Positions 7,474-13,637 of a stretch of 14,717 bases of DNA are shown here, one piece after another. Numbering within the stretch: the stretch's first letter is position 1; the number at the start of each line of letters is the position of its first letter. The notes under the pieces were generated by a model. That model was not told the DNA's origin and did not search any database. It saw only the letters and a program-made list of their open reading frames with translations. The translations under genes were made by a program, and so were the position numbers. Origin of the DNA: Spirochaetales bacterium (GTDB lineage Bacteria; Spirochaetota; Spirochaetia; JABMQR01); NCBI GenBank assembly GCA_023139255.1, contig JAGLNY010000163.1, positions 1 through 14,717 of the forward strand, in the 5' to 3' direction.

Positions 7474-7499
7474 GATTTAGTAAATCAATTTACTAAATC
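7474..7499. promoter_or_regulatory. 26-bp palindrome upstream of hup
   Basis: GATTTAGTAAAT (7474-7485), a CA centre, and ATTTACTAAATC (7488-7499) form a perfect 12-bp dyad. It lies about 45 nt upstream of the predicted hup -35 and about 60 nt after the rpsT stop. No U-tract follows it on either strand, so it looks more like a protein-binding operator than a terminator. A second short palindrome, AACAGCTGTT (7517-7526), lies next to it, and ATTGATTG (7530-7537) pairs with CAATCAAT (7551-7558) at the rpsT stop. Confidence 0.6.
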
Positions 7500-7557
7500 A
7501 GATTACCAAATCCGGCAACAGCTGTTTTTATTGATTGTGATCTTTCCTTCCAATCAA

Positions 7558-7821
7558 TTATTCCATACCGTTAAGCATAGCACTTAAACGGGATTTCTTT
7601 CTTGCTGCAGTATTTCTATGGTATAAACCTTTGCCGGCAGAGGTATCGATAAGTTTGATAACTTTTCCCAAATCCTGAGCTGCAAGTTCTTTATCTTTAG
7701 TCTCAACTGTTTCCTTAAACTTACGGATTGCTGTCCTTACCTGACTTTTCGCCCTCTTATTTCTAATTCTACGAACTTCATTCTGCCGCTGACGTTTTTC
7801 TGCGGAACCTTTTACTGCCAC
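7558..7821 (-). CDS. rpsT: 30S ribosomal protein bS20, GTG start
   Basis: This 87-residue basic helical protein binds 16S rRNA early in 30S assembly. The body has the bS20 pattern: AVKGSAEKRQRQNEVRR, RNKRAKSQVRTAIRKF, and a C-terminal helix ending in GLYHRNTAARKKSRLSAML. The frame is open further upstream to an ATG at 7866. Those 15 extra codons match nothing in the family and cross the ribosome site. GGAGGT ends about 6 nt before GTG 7821, which gives the usual bS20 length and N-terminus, so I use GTG. The E. coli gene also uses a rare start (TTG), which takes part in its translational autoregulation. Here a strong promoter and a structured ~145-nt leader precede it, and ricT lies upstream. 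Confidence 0.96.
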   Translation of the reverse strand: MAVKGSAEKRQRQNEVRRIRNKRAKSQVRTAIRKFKETVETKDKELAAQDLGKVIKLIDTSAGKGLYHRNTAARKKSRLSAMLNGME

Positions 7822-7842
7822 GCAATTACCTCCAATTATAAC

Positions 7843-7950
7843 ATGAGATTCTTTCTCATTCACCATGATTTTTACAAACAGGAGTAAATTCCTGTATTAT
7901 AAGTTCTGTTTAAATAACAAATCAGCCGTATAAAATAATATCGCTGATTT
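7843..7950 (-). promoter_or_regulatory. Structured rpsT leader with three successive hairpins
   Basis: Between the predicted start point and the rpsT ribosome site, three stems occur in a row. AAATCAGC/GCTGATTT (7919-7926 with 7943-7950) is 8 bp. ACAGGA/TCCTGT (7878-7883 with 7890-7895) is 6 bp. ATGAGA/TCTCAT (7843-7848 with 7854-7859) is 6 bp and ends close to GGAGGT. Spacing and position suit ribosomal-protein feedback control, but this is inference from structure only. Confidence 0.5.
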
Positions 7951-7972
7951 CATCACCCACTTATCGGATGGA

Positions 7973-8001
7973 AAAATAACATACTGTCTAAAACCTGTCA
8001 A
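7973..8001 (-). promoter_or_regulatory. Strong predicted promoter of rpsT
   Basis: TTGACA (8001-7996, full consensus) is separated by exactly 17 nt from TATTTT (7978-7973, four of six). It is the best sigma70-type match I found in the window. It lies about 60 nt after the ricT stop, so rpsT has its own promoter with a leader of about 145 nt. Confidence 0.65.
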
Positions 8002-8062
8002 GATAATAAATTACCAACTTACGTTTTTTTACAGTCTCTAATGCAATTTCTTATATACCTGC

Positions 8063-9229
8063 TTACCCGGATAACATCTCATCAATATATTCTTTATCGA
8101 GATCCCATTGCTTTGCTGCATCATTATAAGACAATTTACTGAAAGGGACAACCATAATTCTTCCGTCCTGTGAAGACAGGTAAATCTTTTTTGAGAGAAT
8201 ATTGACTTCTGTAATTTTTACCAAATCATCTTGTACTTTAATGCGAGTGCCCTCTTTAGGCATTTTCTTTTTCTCATCACGATAAAAATCATACTCATAC
8301 GAAAGGCAGCATAGCAGCCGTCCGCACGGGCCGGATATTTTCATGGAATTGAGAGAAAGATTCTGTTCTTTTGCCATTTTAATTGAAACTGGATTCAGCT
8401 TATCAGTTATGCTGTGACAGCAGTAGTCCCGACCGCAGACAGCAAGTCCCCCAAGTACTCTGGATTCATCCCTGACACCAATCTGTCTCAGCTCTATACG
8501 CATTTTAAAAACAGACACAAGATCTTTTACCAGCTCCCGGAAATCAACCCTGGTATCTGCAGTAAAGAAAAAGAGCACTTTAGACTCACCTAAAAGATAA
8601 TGTGCTGATACGAGCTTCATATCAAGGTTGTGCTTCCTGATTTTCTCTTTGCAGACGGTAATCGCCTCCAGCTCTTTTTTTCTATTTTTCTCATAGCGCT
8701 CCAGGTCTCTATCTGTCGCCACTCTCTCAATTATATATATATCAGAATTTTCCTGTTTTACTTTTTTCCGTTTTTGCTTTCTGTCCGGTCTCTGTCCCTT
8801 TTCAGCAGGGACTTTCTTAGTGGAGGTCTGTTCACCTGATACACCACCTTCCCCACACCCATTACATGCACTGCAGCCTTTATCTTTAGTGTGCAGCTCA
8901 CCCAGAATCATACCGACATCCTTTCCATACCGAGTCGACAGCACCACCAGAACTCCTGTATCCAGCTTTCTGTTAAAAACAGCAAGACAAGTCTCATTTG
9001 TATTCGGATTTTTCACTAAATGAGTAACTGAAGTTCCATTAGGAACTTTTGCAGGATCTTTTGTTCCTGTAGAGTCTTTTGTTGATTCGATTGATTCAGC
9101 TGTCTTGATTTCTTTAGTTGGTTCGGTCACAACAATTTGTTCATTCTTTTGCTCAACAGAGTTTAAAGCTTCTTTCAGTTCAGATTCTTTCGGTTGAGGC
9201 ATGTCTTCATGAGTACTCATATTTCCCAT
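8063..9229 (-). CDS. ricT: PSP1-domain protein, RicT (YaaT) family
   Basis: The PSP1 core spans roughly residues 165-345. It carries two conserved cysteine clusters, C265-x4-CC (CGRDYCC) and C302-x4-CC (CGRLLCC), within the typical GLAVCGRDYCC and ISGPCGRLLCC contexts. In Bacillus subtilis RicT works with RicA and RicF as an iron-sulphur complex that promotes RNase Y-dependent mRNA processing. Many phyla carry RicT alone. No ricA or ricF is visible here. Two additions stand out. The first ~65 residues are Ser/Thr/Lys/Glu-rich and probably disordered. A Lys-rich insert (about 116-160) within the first half of the domain begins with an extra CxxCxxC (C119, C122, C125). ATG 9229 is used; ATG 9220 (three codons later, with GGGA before it) is equally possible. 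The rpsT gene follows after 241 nt with its own promoter. Confidence 0.88.
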   Translation of the reverse strand: MGNMSTHEDMPQPKESELKEALNSVEQKNEQIVVTEPTKEIKTAESIESTKDSTGTKDPAKVPNGTSVTHLVKNPNTNETCLAVFNRKLDTGVLVVLSTRYGKDVGMILGELHTKDKGCSACNGCGEGGVSGEQTSTKKVPAEKGQRPDRKQKRKKVKQENSDIYIIERVATDRDLERYEKNRKKELEAITVCKEKIRKHNLDMKLVSAHYLLGESKVLFFFTADTRVDFRELVKDLVSVFKMRIELRQIGVRDESRVLGGLAVCGRDYCCHSITDKLNPVSIKMAKEQNLSLNSMKISGPCGRLLCCLSYEYDFYRDEKKKMPKEGTRIKVQDDLVKITEVNILSKKIYLSSQDGRIMVVPFSKLSYNDAAKQWDLDKEYIDEMLSG

Positions 9230-9289
9230 ATATGTCCCGCCGCCGTTTTTGCTGCGGCAGCTCCTTCGTATATAAATTCAGTAGTTGTG

Positions 9290-9309
9290 AATTTTCTATT
9301 TAGAAAATT
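9290..9309. repeat. 20-nt dyad in the ricT leader
   Basis: AATTTTCTA-TT-TAGAAAATT is a perfect 9-bp inverted repeat lying 61 nt upstream of the ricT ATG. It could form a hairpin in the leader or bind a regulator. It is AT-rich, so chance is a fair alternative. Confidence 0.45.
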
Positions 9310-9408
9310 TTGAAATTCCGTCCACAGATTAAAAAAATAAAATCTTTAATCCTGACAGAAACTCCCTATGTGCAAATATCTACATGTGAACAAATTAATA
9401 ACTTCAAA

Positions 9409-9424
9409 TCAATACTTGTATTGA
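9409..9424. promoter_or_regulatory. Dyad at the predicted ricT start point
   Basis: TCAATAC-TT-GTATTGA is a perfect 7-bp inverted repeat. It begins just after the proposed ricT -10 and covers the expected transcription start, a typical repressor position. The regulator is unknown. Confidence 0.4.
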
Positions 9425-9426
9425 AC

Positions 9427-9455
9427 AAGCTACCATGCTAATAAATAATTGTCAA
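9427..9455 (-). promoter_or_regulatory. Possible ricT promoter
   Basis: On the minus strand TTGACA (9455-9450, full consensus) is 17 nt from TAGCTT (9432-9427, three of six). The -10 is weak. The leader to ricT would be about 190 nt. Confidence 0.35.
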
Positions 9456-9461
9456 ATACAA

Positions 9462-9490
9462 TTGACGATCTATGGCGTACGTGGTATTTT
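9462..9490 (+). promoter_or_regulatory. Predicted promoter of the tatD transcript
   Basis: TTGACG (9462-9467, five of six) is 17 nt from TATTTT (9485-9490, four of six), giving a leader of about 45 nt to the tatD ATG. The -35 is part of an inverted repeat GTCAA...TTGAC (9451-9466) shared with the divergent minus-strand -35, so the two promoters are only about 6 nt apart back to back. Confidence 0.55.
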
Positions 9491-9541
9491 GTTTATATGT
9501 CTCTATCGACAGCAAATCTTTGTAAATAATGGACAGGTAAA

Positions 9542-10315
9542 ATGCAGTATTTTGATACTCATGCTCATATTGGGCTGATACATGAAGACCAAATCGAACA
9601 ATTACTCATTATCCAGCAGGCGAAAAGAGCTGATGTAAAGCATCTGGTCAGCATCTGTAACAGTTTGAGTGATTTTTTTCAAGTATATGATAATTTGAAA
9701 ACCGCATCTAATGTCTACCATGCAGTTGGTGTATCACCTTCAGAAGTAGCCAATCCCGGAATTGACTGGGAACAGAAAGTGTTGAAAGGTGCCGGTTTCG
9801 ACCGCATTGTTGCTATTGGTGAGATAGGGCTTGATTATTATAGAAAGTTCGGTGATAAAAAATCACAGATAGAACTCTTTATTCATCAGCTCGATATCGC
9901 GAAGAAACTCAACTTGCCGGTCATCATTCACAACCGTGAAGCTGGTGCTGACATTATGGATATTCTTTCTGACAGAATATCTGAAAAAGGCGGTATCCTG
10001 CACTGTTACTCTGAAGACTATAACTATGCAGAACGGGCAATCGACCTGAATCTCTATATCTCTTTTGCAGGAAATGTAACTTACCGTAACGCGAAAAATC
10101 TTCACGAGACTGCGGCAAGAATTCCGCTGGATCGTATACTTATTGAAACTGAAAGTCCCTTTATGGTACCGTCACGATACAAAGGTAAGAGGAATAAGCC
10201 TGCCTACCTAAGTGAAGTTGCTTTTGCAATTGCCGAAATCCGCGATGAACCAATTGAGGAGATAGCACCCGCACTATATGAAAATAGCTTGCGTGTTTTT
10301 GGTTTATCTGAATAG
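9542..10315 (+). CDS. TatD-family metal-dependent hydrolase
   Basis: This 257-residue cytoplasmic TIM-barrel hydrolase belongs to the TatD group, whose members act as Mg-dependent DNases in DNA repair and degradation. Metal-site features are D5-T-H7-A-H9, GEIGLDYY with E94, H130 in VIIHNRE and H154 in ILHCYS. Two family signatures are altered. The last metal or catalytic Asp (normally ETDSP or ETDAP) is Glu204 in ETESPFMVPS. The His in the usual GVHP motif is Ser65 in GVSPSEV. Activity may therefore differ, and it may be a paralogue of a canonical TatD elsewhere. CAGG precedes the ATG. It is first in the plus-strand group and dusB follows after 48 nt. Confidence 0.9.
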   Translation: MQYFDTHAHIGLIHEDQIEQLLIIQQAKRADVKHLVSICNSLSDFFQVYDNLKTASNVYHAVGVSPSEVANPGIDWEQKVLKGAGFDRIVAIGEIGLDYYRKFGDKKSQIELFIHQLDIAKKLNLPVIIHNREAGADIMDILSDRISEKGGILHCYSEDYNYAERAIDLNLYISFAGNVTYRNAKNLHETAARIPLDRILIETESPFMVPSRYKGKRNKPAYLSEVAFAIAEIRDEPIEEIAPALYENSLRVFGLSE

Positions 10316-10363
10316 TTATCATAACTCCTTTGCAGGAAGTAAGTTTTTTTCAGGGGAATTATC

Positions 10364-11359
10364 ATGACTGAACAGTACTATCATCCTATTGCAATCGGCC
10401 GTTTACTACTACCGGGAAATCTTTTTCTAGCTCCGCTTGCTGGTTTTACAGATCAGGCATTTCGTTCTCTTTGTGTTGATGAAGGGGCAGCCCTTACATT
10501 TTCTGAGATGGTTTCAGCGGAAGGACTTTTCCGGAAAAGTAAAAAAACTGAGGCTCTCCTTGCCAGAGCGGATAATGAGAAAGTGTTTGCCGTTCAGCTC
10601 TTCATGAATAGTACCGAAACTTCATTGCGTGCCCTTCCAGCTATTATTAGGCATAAACCGGATATAATTGATATTAACTGCGGCTGCCCGGTTCCAAAAG
10701 TGATTAAGACCGGAGCAGGATCCGCCCTGCTAAAATCTCCCGAAATAATTTTTCGGATAGTCCAGGCCCTTAGTAATGAAACAGATATACCAATAACCGT
10801 TAAAATACGTTCCGGCTGGAACAGTGATAGTATTAATTTCCATGAAACAGCAGACGCTGCATGTCAAGGCGGGGCAGCAATGATAACCCTGCATGCACGT
10901 ACCAGATCTCAGGGATATTCAGGTGTCGCCAACCTTGAACATATTAAAGCTCTAAAACAAGCATCCAGTGTTCCTGTTTTTGGATCTGGTGATTTGTTTA
11001 CTTCTGAGGCAGCTCTATGCATGTTGTCTGAGACAGAAGCTGACGGTGTTATGTTTGCCCGCGGTGCCATCGGGAACCCCTTTATCTTTTCTCAAACCCG
11101 ACATCTCCTGCTGACAGGCAATATCCCGCCGGAGACCCCAAAAAAACTCCGGGTATCAGCATTTCTCAACCACCTGGATAAATCAATTGCAGTAAAGAAT
11201 GAAAATGCAGCATGCAGGGAAATGCGCAAACATGCAGGCTCATACATTAAAGGATTTCCGGGAGCTTCGCAGATACGAAGGAAAATCGTTCGGGCTTCAT
11301 CAAGAGAGGATTATGAAGCAATTCTTTCCGAATGGGTAGAATTACATCCTCAAACTTGA
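10364..11359 (+). CDS. dusB: tRNA-dihydrouridine synthase, DusB/NifR3-like
   Basis: This 331-residue FMN-dependent enzyme reduces uridines in the tRNA D-loop using NAD(P)H. The barrel begins with LAPLAGFTDQAFR (22-34), where FMN binds. The catalytic cysteine is C108 in DINCGCPVPKV, and the neighbouring KTGAGSALLKSP is DusB-like. TVKIRSGW (145-152), LHARTRSQGYSG, GSGDLF and FARGAIGNPFIF complete the FMN phosphate and tRNA-contacting motifs, and a helical C-terminal domain follows. AGGGGA precedes the ATG by 8 nt. The start fits the family because the barrel begins about 20 residues later. The gene lies 48 nt after tatD, probably in one transcript with it, while purD after it seems to have its own promoter. 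Assignment to DusB rather than another bacterial Dus rests on motif similarity. Confidence 0.93.
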   Translation: MTEQYYHPIAIGRLLLPGNLFLAPLAGFTDQAFRSLCVDEGAALTFSEMVSAEGLFRKSKKTEALLARADNEKVFAVQLFMNSTETSLRALPAIIRHKPDIIDINCGCPVPKVIKTGAGSALLKSPEIIFRIVQALSNETDIPITVKIRSGWNSDSINFHETADAACQGGAAMITLHARTRSQGYSGVANLEHIKALKQASSVPVFGSGDLFTSEAALCMLSETEADGVMFARGAIGNPFIFSQTRHLLLTGNIPPETPKKLRVSAFLNHLDKSIAVKNENAACREMRKHAGSYIKGFPGASQIRRKIVRASSREDYEAILSEWVELHPQT

Positions 11360-11382
11360 TACAACTGGCGCTGCGCGGCTTA

Positions 11383-11411
11383 TTGACCAATCATAAACAG
11401 AATGATACTTT
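11383..11411 (+). promoter_or_regulatory. Possible promoter of the purD-like gene
   Basis: TTGACC (11383-11388, five of six) is 17 nt from TACTTT (11406-11411, three of six). The expected start point, near 11418, coincides with the base of the long hairpin at 11419-11460, so the transcript would begin with that hairpin. Confidence 0.4.
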
Positions 11412-11418
11412 TACATCG

Positions 11419-11460
11419 ATGATTCTCCTGAAAAAATCTTGCTTTTTTCAGGAGAATCAT
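11419..11460 (+). promoter_or_regulatory. 18-bp perfect hairpin before the purD-like gene
   Basis: ATGATTCTCCTGAAAAAA (11419-11436) pairs fully with TTTTTTCAGGAGAATCAT (11443-11460) around the 6-nt loop TCTTGC. The U-run lies at the top of the stem and not after it, so this is not a textbook intrinsic terminator. It may still limit read-through from dusB on either strand. It ends 25 nt before the TTG start and could be a 5' stabiliser or regulatory leader. Confidence 0.75.
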
Positions 11461-11485
11461 TTACACAATTGGGGGGTCTATAAAC

Positions 11486-12754
11486 TTGAAAGTTCTAGTT
11501 CTGGGATCCGGTGCCAAAGATCATGCCATAGCATGGATGTTCTCAAAAAGCAGACGGATCGGCGGTCTTTTCATTGCGCCAGGCAATGCCGGTACATCGA
11601 TGCTTGGGACAAATCTTCCTGACATCAACCCATCTGATCCTAAATCAGTTGAAGCTGCTTGCAGAAAATATGATATTTCATACGTTTTTGCGGGAACTGA
11701 AGCTCCTCTGGCAGCGGGAGTCCCGGATCATCTCAGATCTTTGGGGATTCCTACTTTCGGCGCATCCAGCGCAGCAATGCGGCTGGAAGGTGATAGAACC
11801 TTTGCAAGGGCTTTTTCCGATCGTTATAAAATTCCCACATCAAAATATTTACTATTTACCAGTTTATCTGACTTACAGGATCACCTTAAGCAGAACCAGG
11901 GGACTCGTTTTGTGATAAAGAAAAATGAACTTGCCCCAAGCCGTGTTATGCTCGACTCCTCAGATCCGGATAAGCTGCTGGCTTTTGCGGGCGGACTGCT
12001 TAAAAACGGCAATATAATTGTTGAAGAGCATTTAAAGGGAATGGCAATCACACTTACTGTCCTTATTGATGAAAAAGGGTGCATGCTGTTTCCTGTCTGT
12101 TCCGATTACACCAAAGCAAGCGAACACGACAAAGGTGCAGCTACAGGCGGCATGGGATCTATCTGTCCGGTTCCGATAGTAAAATCCTCTCTCCAGGAGC
12201 AGATTACCAATCATATCCTTACCCCAACATTTGAGGGACTTAAGAAAGAGGGAATGACATACAAAGGTGTTCTTATTTTCAGCATCATCCTCACTGAAAA
12301 CGGTCCTAAACTAGTTGATTACCATGTAAGATTTAACGATCCTGCTACCCAAGCTATGGCTCCGCTGATTCAATCAGATTTTCTCGATATTATAGAGGCT
12401 TTGCAAAATCAGGATATTGAAAAATTCAATCTTGAAATATCAAACCAGTCATCTGTTGCAGTTGTAGTAGCCAGTCAGGGATATCCGGAAAACCCTGTGA
12501 TAGAAAGAAAAGTTTCCGAACTACCCTTCTTCTCAAAAAATACTCTAGTTTATAATTCCGCGATGCTGTTCTACGGAGCTGTAAGCGAATCTGGAAGCAA
12601 TCTCATAACAAATGGCGGGCGCTGCTTTTCCGTAGTGGGATTGGGGACAAATATCATCGAGGCAAATTCCCGGGCATATTCCTATATTAAAGATATTCGA
12701 TTCGAAGGTGCCTGGCACCGTAAAGATATTGGTAATAAATTTTTTGAAGATTAA
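11486..12754 (+). CDS. PurD-like ATP-grasp protein with altered active site
   Basis: This 422-residue protein is recognisably homologous to phosphoribosylamine-glycine ligase (second step of de novo purine synthesis) along its full length. Landmarks are MKVLVLGSGAKDHAIAW (1-17), PGNAG (32-36), GTEAPLAAGV (70-79), LEGDRTFAR, TGGMGSICPVP (220-230), VRFNDPATQ (281-289) and ITNGGRCFSVVGLG near the end. Key residues are changed. The ATP loop KADGLAAGKGV is replaced by KKNELAPSRV (145-154). The metal-binding E-x-N before the RFGDPE motif is D278-x-H280. GSGGREHA has become GSGAKDHA. It may be inactive or use other substrates. The start is TTG at 11486 with a G-run about 10 nt upstream; no ATG is available, and the family N-terminus begins exactly there. 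No other purine gene is nearby. Confidence 0.85.
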   Translation: MKVLVLGSGAKDHAIAWMFSKSRRIGGLFIAPGNAGTSMLGTNLPDINPSDPKSVEAACRKYDISYVFAGTEAPLAAGVPDHLRSLGIPTFGASSAAMRLEGDRTFARAFSDRYKIPTSKYLLFTSLSDLQDHLKQNQGTRFVIKKNELAPSRVMLDSSDPDKLLAFAGGLLKNGNIIVEEHLKGMAITLTVLIDEKGCMLFPVCSDYTKASEHDKGAATGGMGSICPVPIVKSSLQEQITNHILTPTFEGLKKEGMTYKGVLIFSIILTENGPKLVDYHVRFNDPATQAMAPLIQSDFLDIIEALQNQDIEKFNLEISNQSSVAVVVASQGYPENPVIERKVSELPFFSKNTLVYNSAMLFYGAVSESGSNLITNGGRCFSVVGLGTNIIEANSRAYSYIKDIRFEGAWHRKDIGNKFFED

Positions 12755-12892
12755 ACTGTTATTAACTCTCCTGAAAAAAGTAAGGTTTTTGCAAAGACAA
12801 GGATGAAAAAACGCAAAAAGCGGAGTTTACTACATGTAAATGAGCATTTTTAGTATTTTTCTGACGCAGTATTTGTGGGAAGATTGCTTTTT
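12755..12892. other. Convergent intergenic region with weak hairpins
   Basis: This 138-nt stretch lies between the purD-like stop and the rlmB stop. It holds a copy of TCTCCTGAAAAAA (12767-12779), identical to part of the hairpin before purD. It is followed by a poor partner GTTTTTGCA, so the second half is degraded. On the minus strand CGC-TTTTT-GCG then TTTTTT (near 12794-12814) may be a weak terminator for rlmB. No strong terminator is visible. Confidence 0.4.
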
Positions 12893-13630
12893 TCACACGC
12901 CTTTTTGCTGACGTTGAATCTCATACATCACTATTCCGGCTGCTACTGATATATTCAGTGAGTCAATATGACCGGTTGTAGGAATTGATACGACCCTATC
13001 ACAAGTTTCCAGGACCAACCGGCTTAATCCTTTCCCTTCAGCCCCGAGAACAATTACTGTTTTCCCTGTCATATTTACCGAAGATATATCCTCTCCGTTC
13101 ATATCAGCCCCAAAAACCCAGAACCCCTGTTCTTTCAACAACTCAAGGGATCTTACCAGATTGGGTACAATGGTATAGGGAACATACTCAGCTGCGCCCG
13201 AAGACACTTTTAACACAGTCTGGTTAACCTGAGCACTTCTTCTTTCCGGAAGCAGGAGCAAATCAATAGAGAACAAATCGGCACTCCGCATTACCGCACC
13301 AAGGTTCTGCGGGTCTGTTACCCCATCCAGAGCAACAACCAAAGCATTATCTGCTTTTTTACCAGTCTCGAGAAATGCCTTGAAATCAAGGCTTTTCGGT
13401 ATTGTTTTTCCACCGGGAACTAAAAGAGCCGCCCCGCGATGATTACGGCCTTCAGAAAGAGAATCAAGTTCTTTTTCACTGACTGCCCGGACAACGGTCT
13501 GTTGTGCTAAGGCGAGTTTTTCCAGCTGCTCATTTCTTTTATGACTTTTCTTATGAAGATAGAGTTCAGCTCCGGGATATTTCCTTTTCAGGATCTCCTC
13601 AATCGCGTGAAACCCAATTATAATACGCAT
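12893..13630 (-). CDS. rlmB: 23S rRNA 2'-O-ribose methyltransferase, RlmB/TrmH (SpoU) family
   Basis: This 245-residue SPOUT-class methyltransferase uses S-adenosylmethionine. RlmB methylates the ribose of G2251 in the peptidyl-transferase P-loop. The N-terminal ~75 residues form the substrate-binding domain typical of RlmB (GFHAIEEIL, ending in NHRGAALL). The trefoil-knot domain carries the three SpoU motifs: DGVTDPQNLGAVMRSA (102-117), VLGAEGKGLSRL (194-205) and IPTTGHIDSLNISVAAGI (216-233). Length matches the family (about 245). AGGA lies 5 nt before the ATG and overlaps the TAG stop of dnaJ, 7 nt upstream, so the two are probably co-transcribed and translationally coupled. Other SpoU paralogues (TrmH, tRNA-specific) are possible, but the N-terminal domain favours RlmB. 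Confidence 0.92.
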   Translation of the reverse strand: MRIIIGFHAIEEILKRKYPGAELYLHKKSHKRNEQLEKLALAQQTVVRAVSEKELDSLSEGRNHRGAALLVPGGKTIPKSLDFKAFLETGKKADNALVVALDGVTDPQNLGAVMRSADLFSIDLLLLPERRSAQVNQTVLKVSSGAAEYVPYTIVPNLVRSLELLKEQGFWVFGADMNGEDISSVNMTGKTVIVLGAEGKGLSRLVLETCDRVVSIPTTGHIDSLNISVAAGIVMYEIQRQQKGV

Positions 13631-13637
13631 ATACTTC

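Larger units (their letters stand above)
9230..9541. other. Divergent intergenic region between ricT and tatD
   Basis: This 312-nt stretch holds no gene. It contains back-to-back promoter candidates near the tatD side and two perfect dyads on the ricT side, listed separately. A GC-rich patch is also present, with GCTGC-C-GCAGC (minus strand, 9261-9251). A CCGC segment there could pair with the GCGG just before the ricT start and hide its ribosome site. Confidence 0.7.

Noticed and set aside
7822..7866. N-terminal extension of rpsT from an ATG at 7866
   Set aside because: The extra 15 residues do not resemble bS20 and the segment contains the Shine-Dalgarno for GTG 7821.
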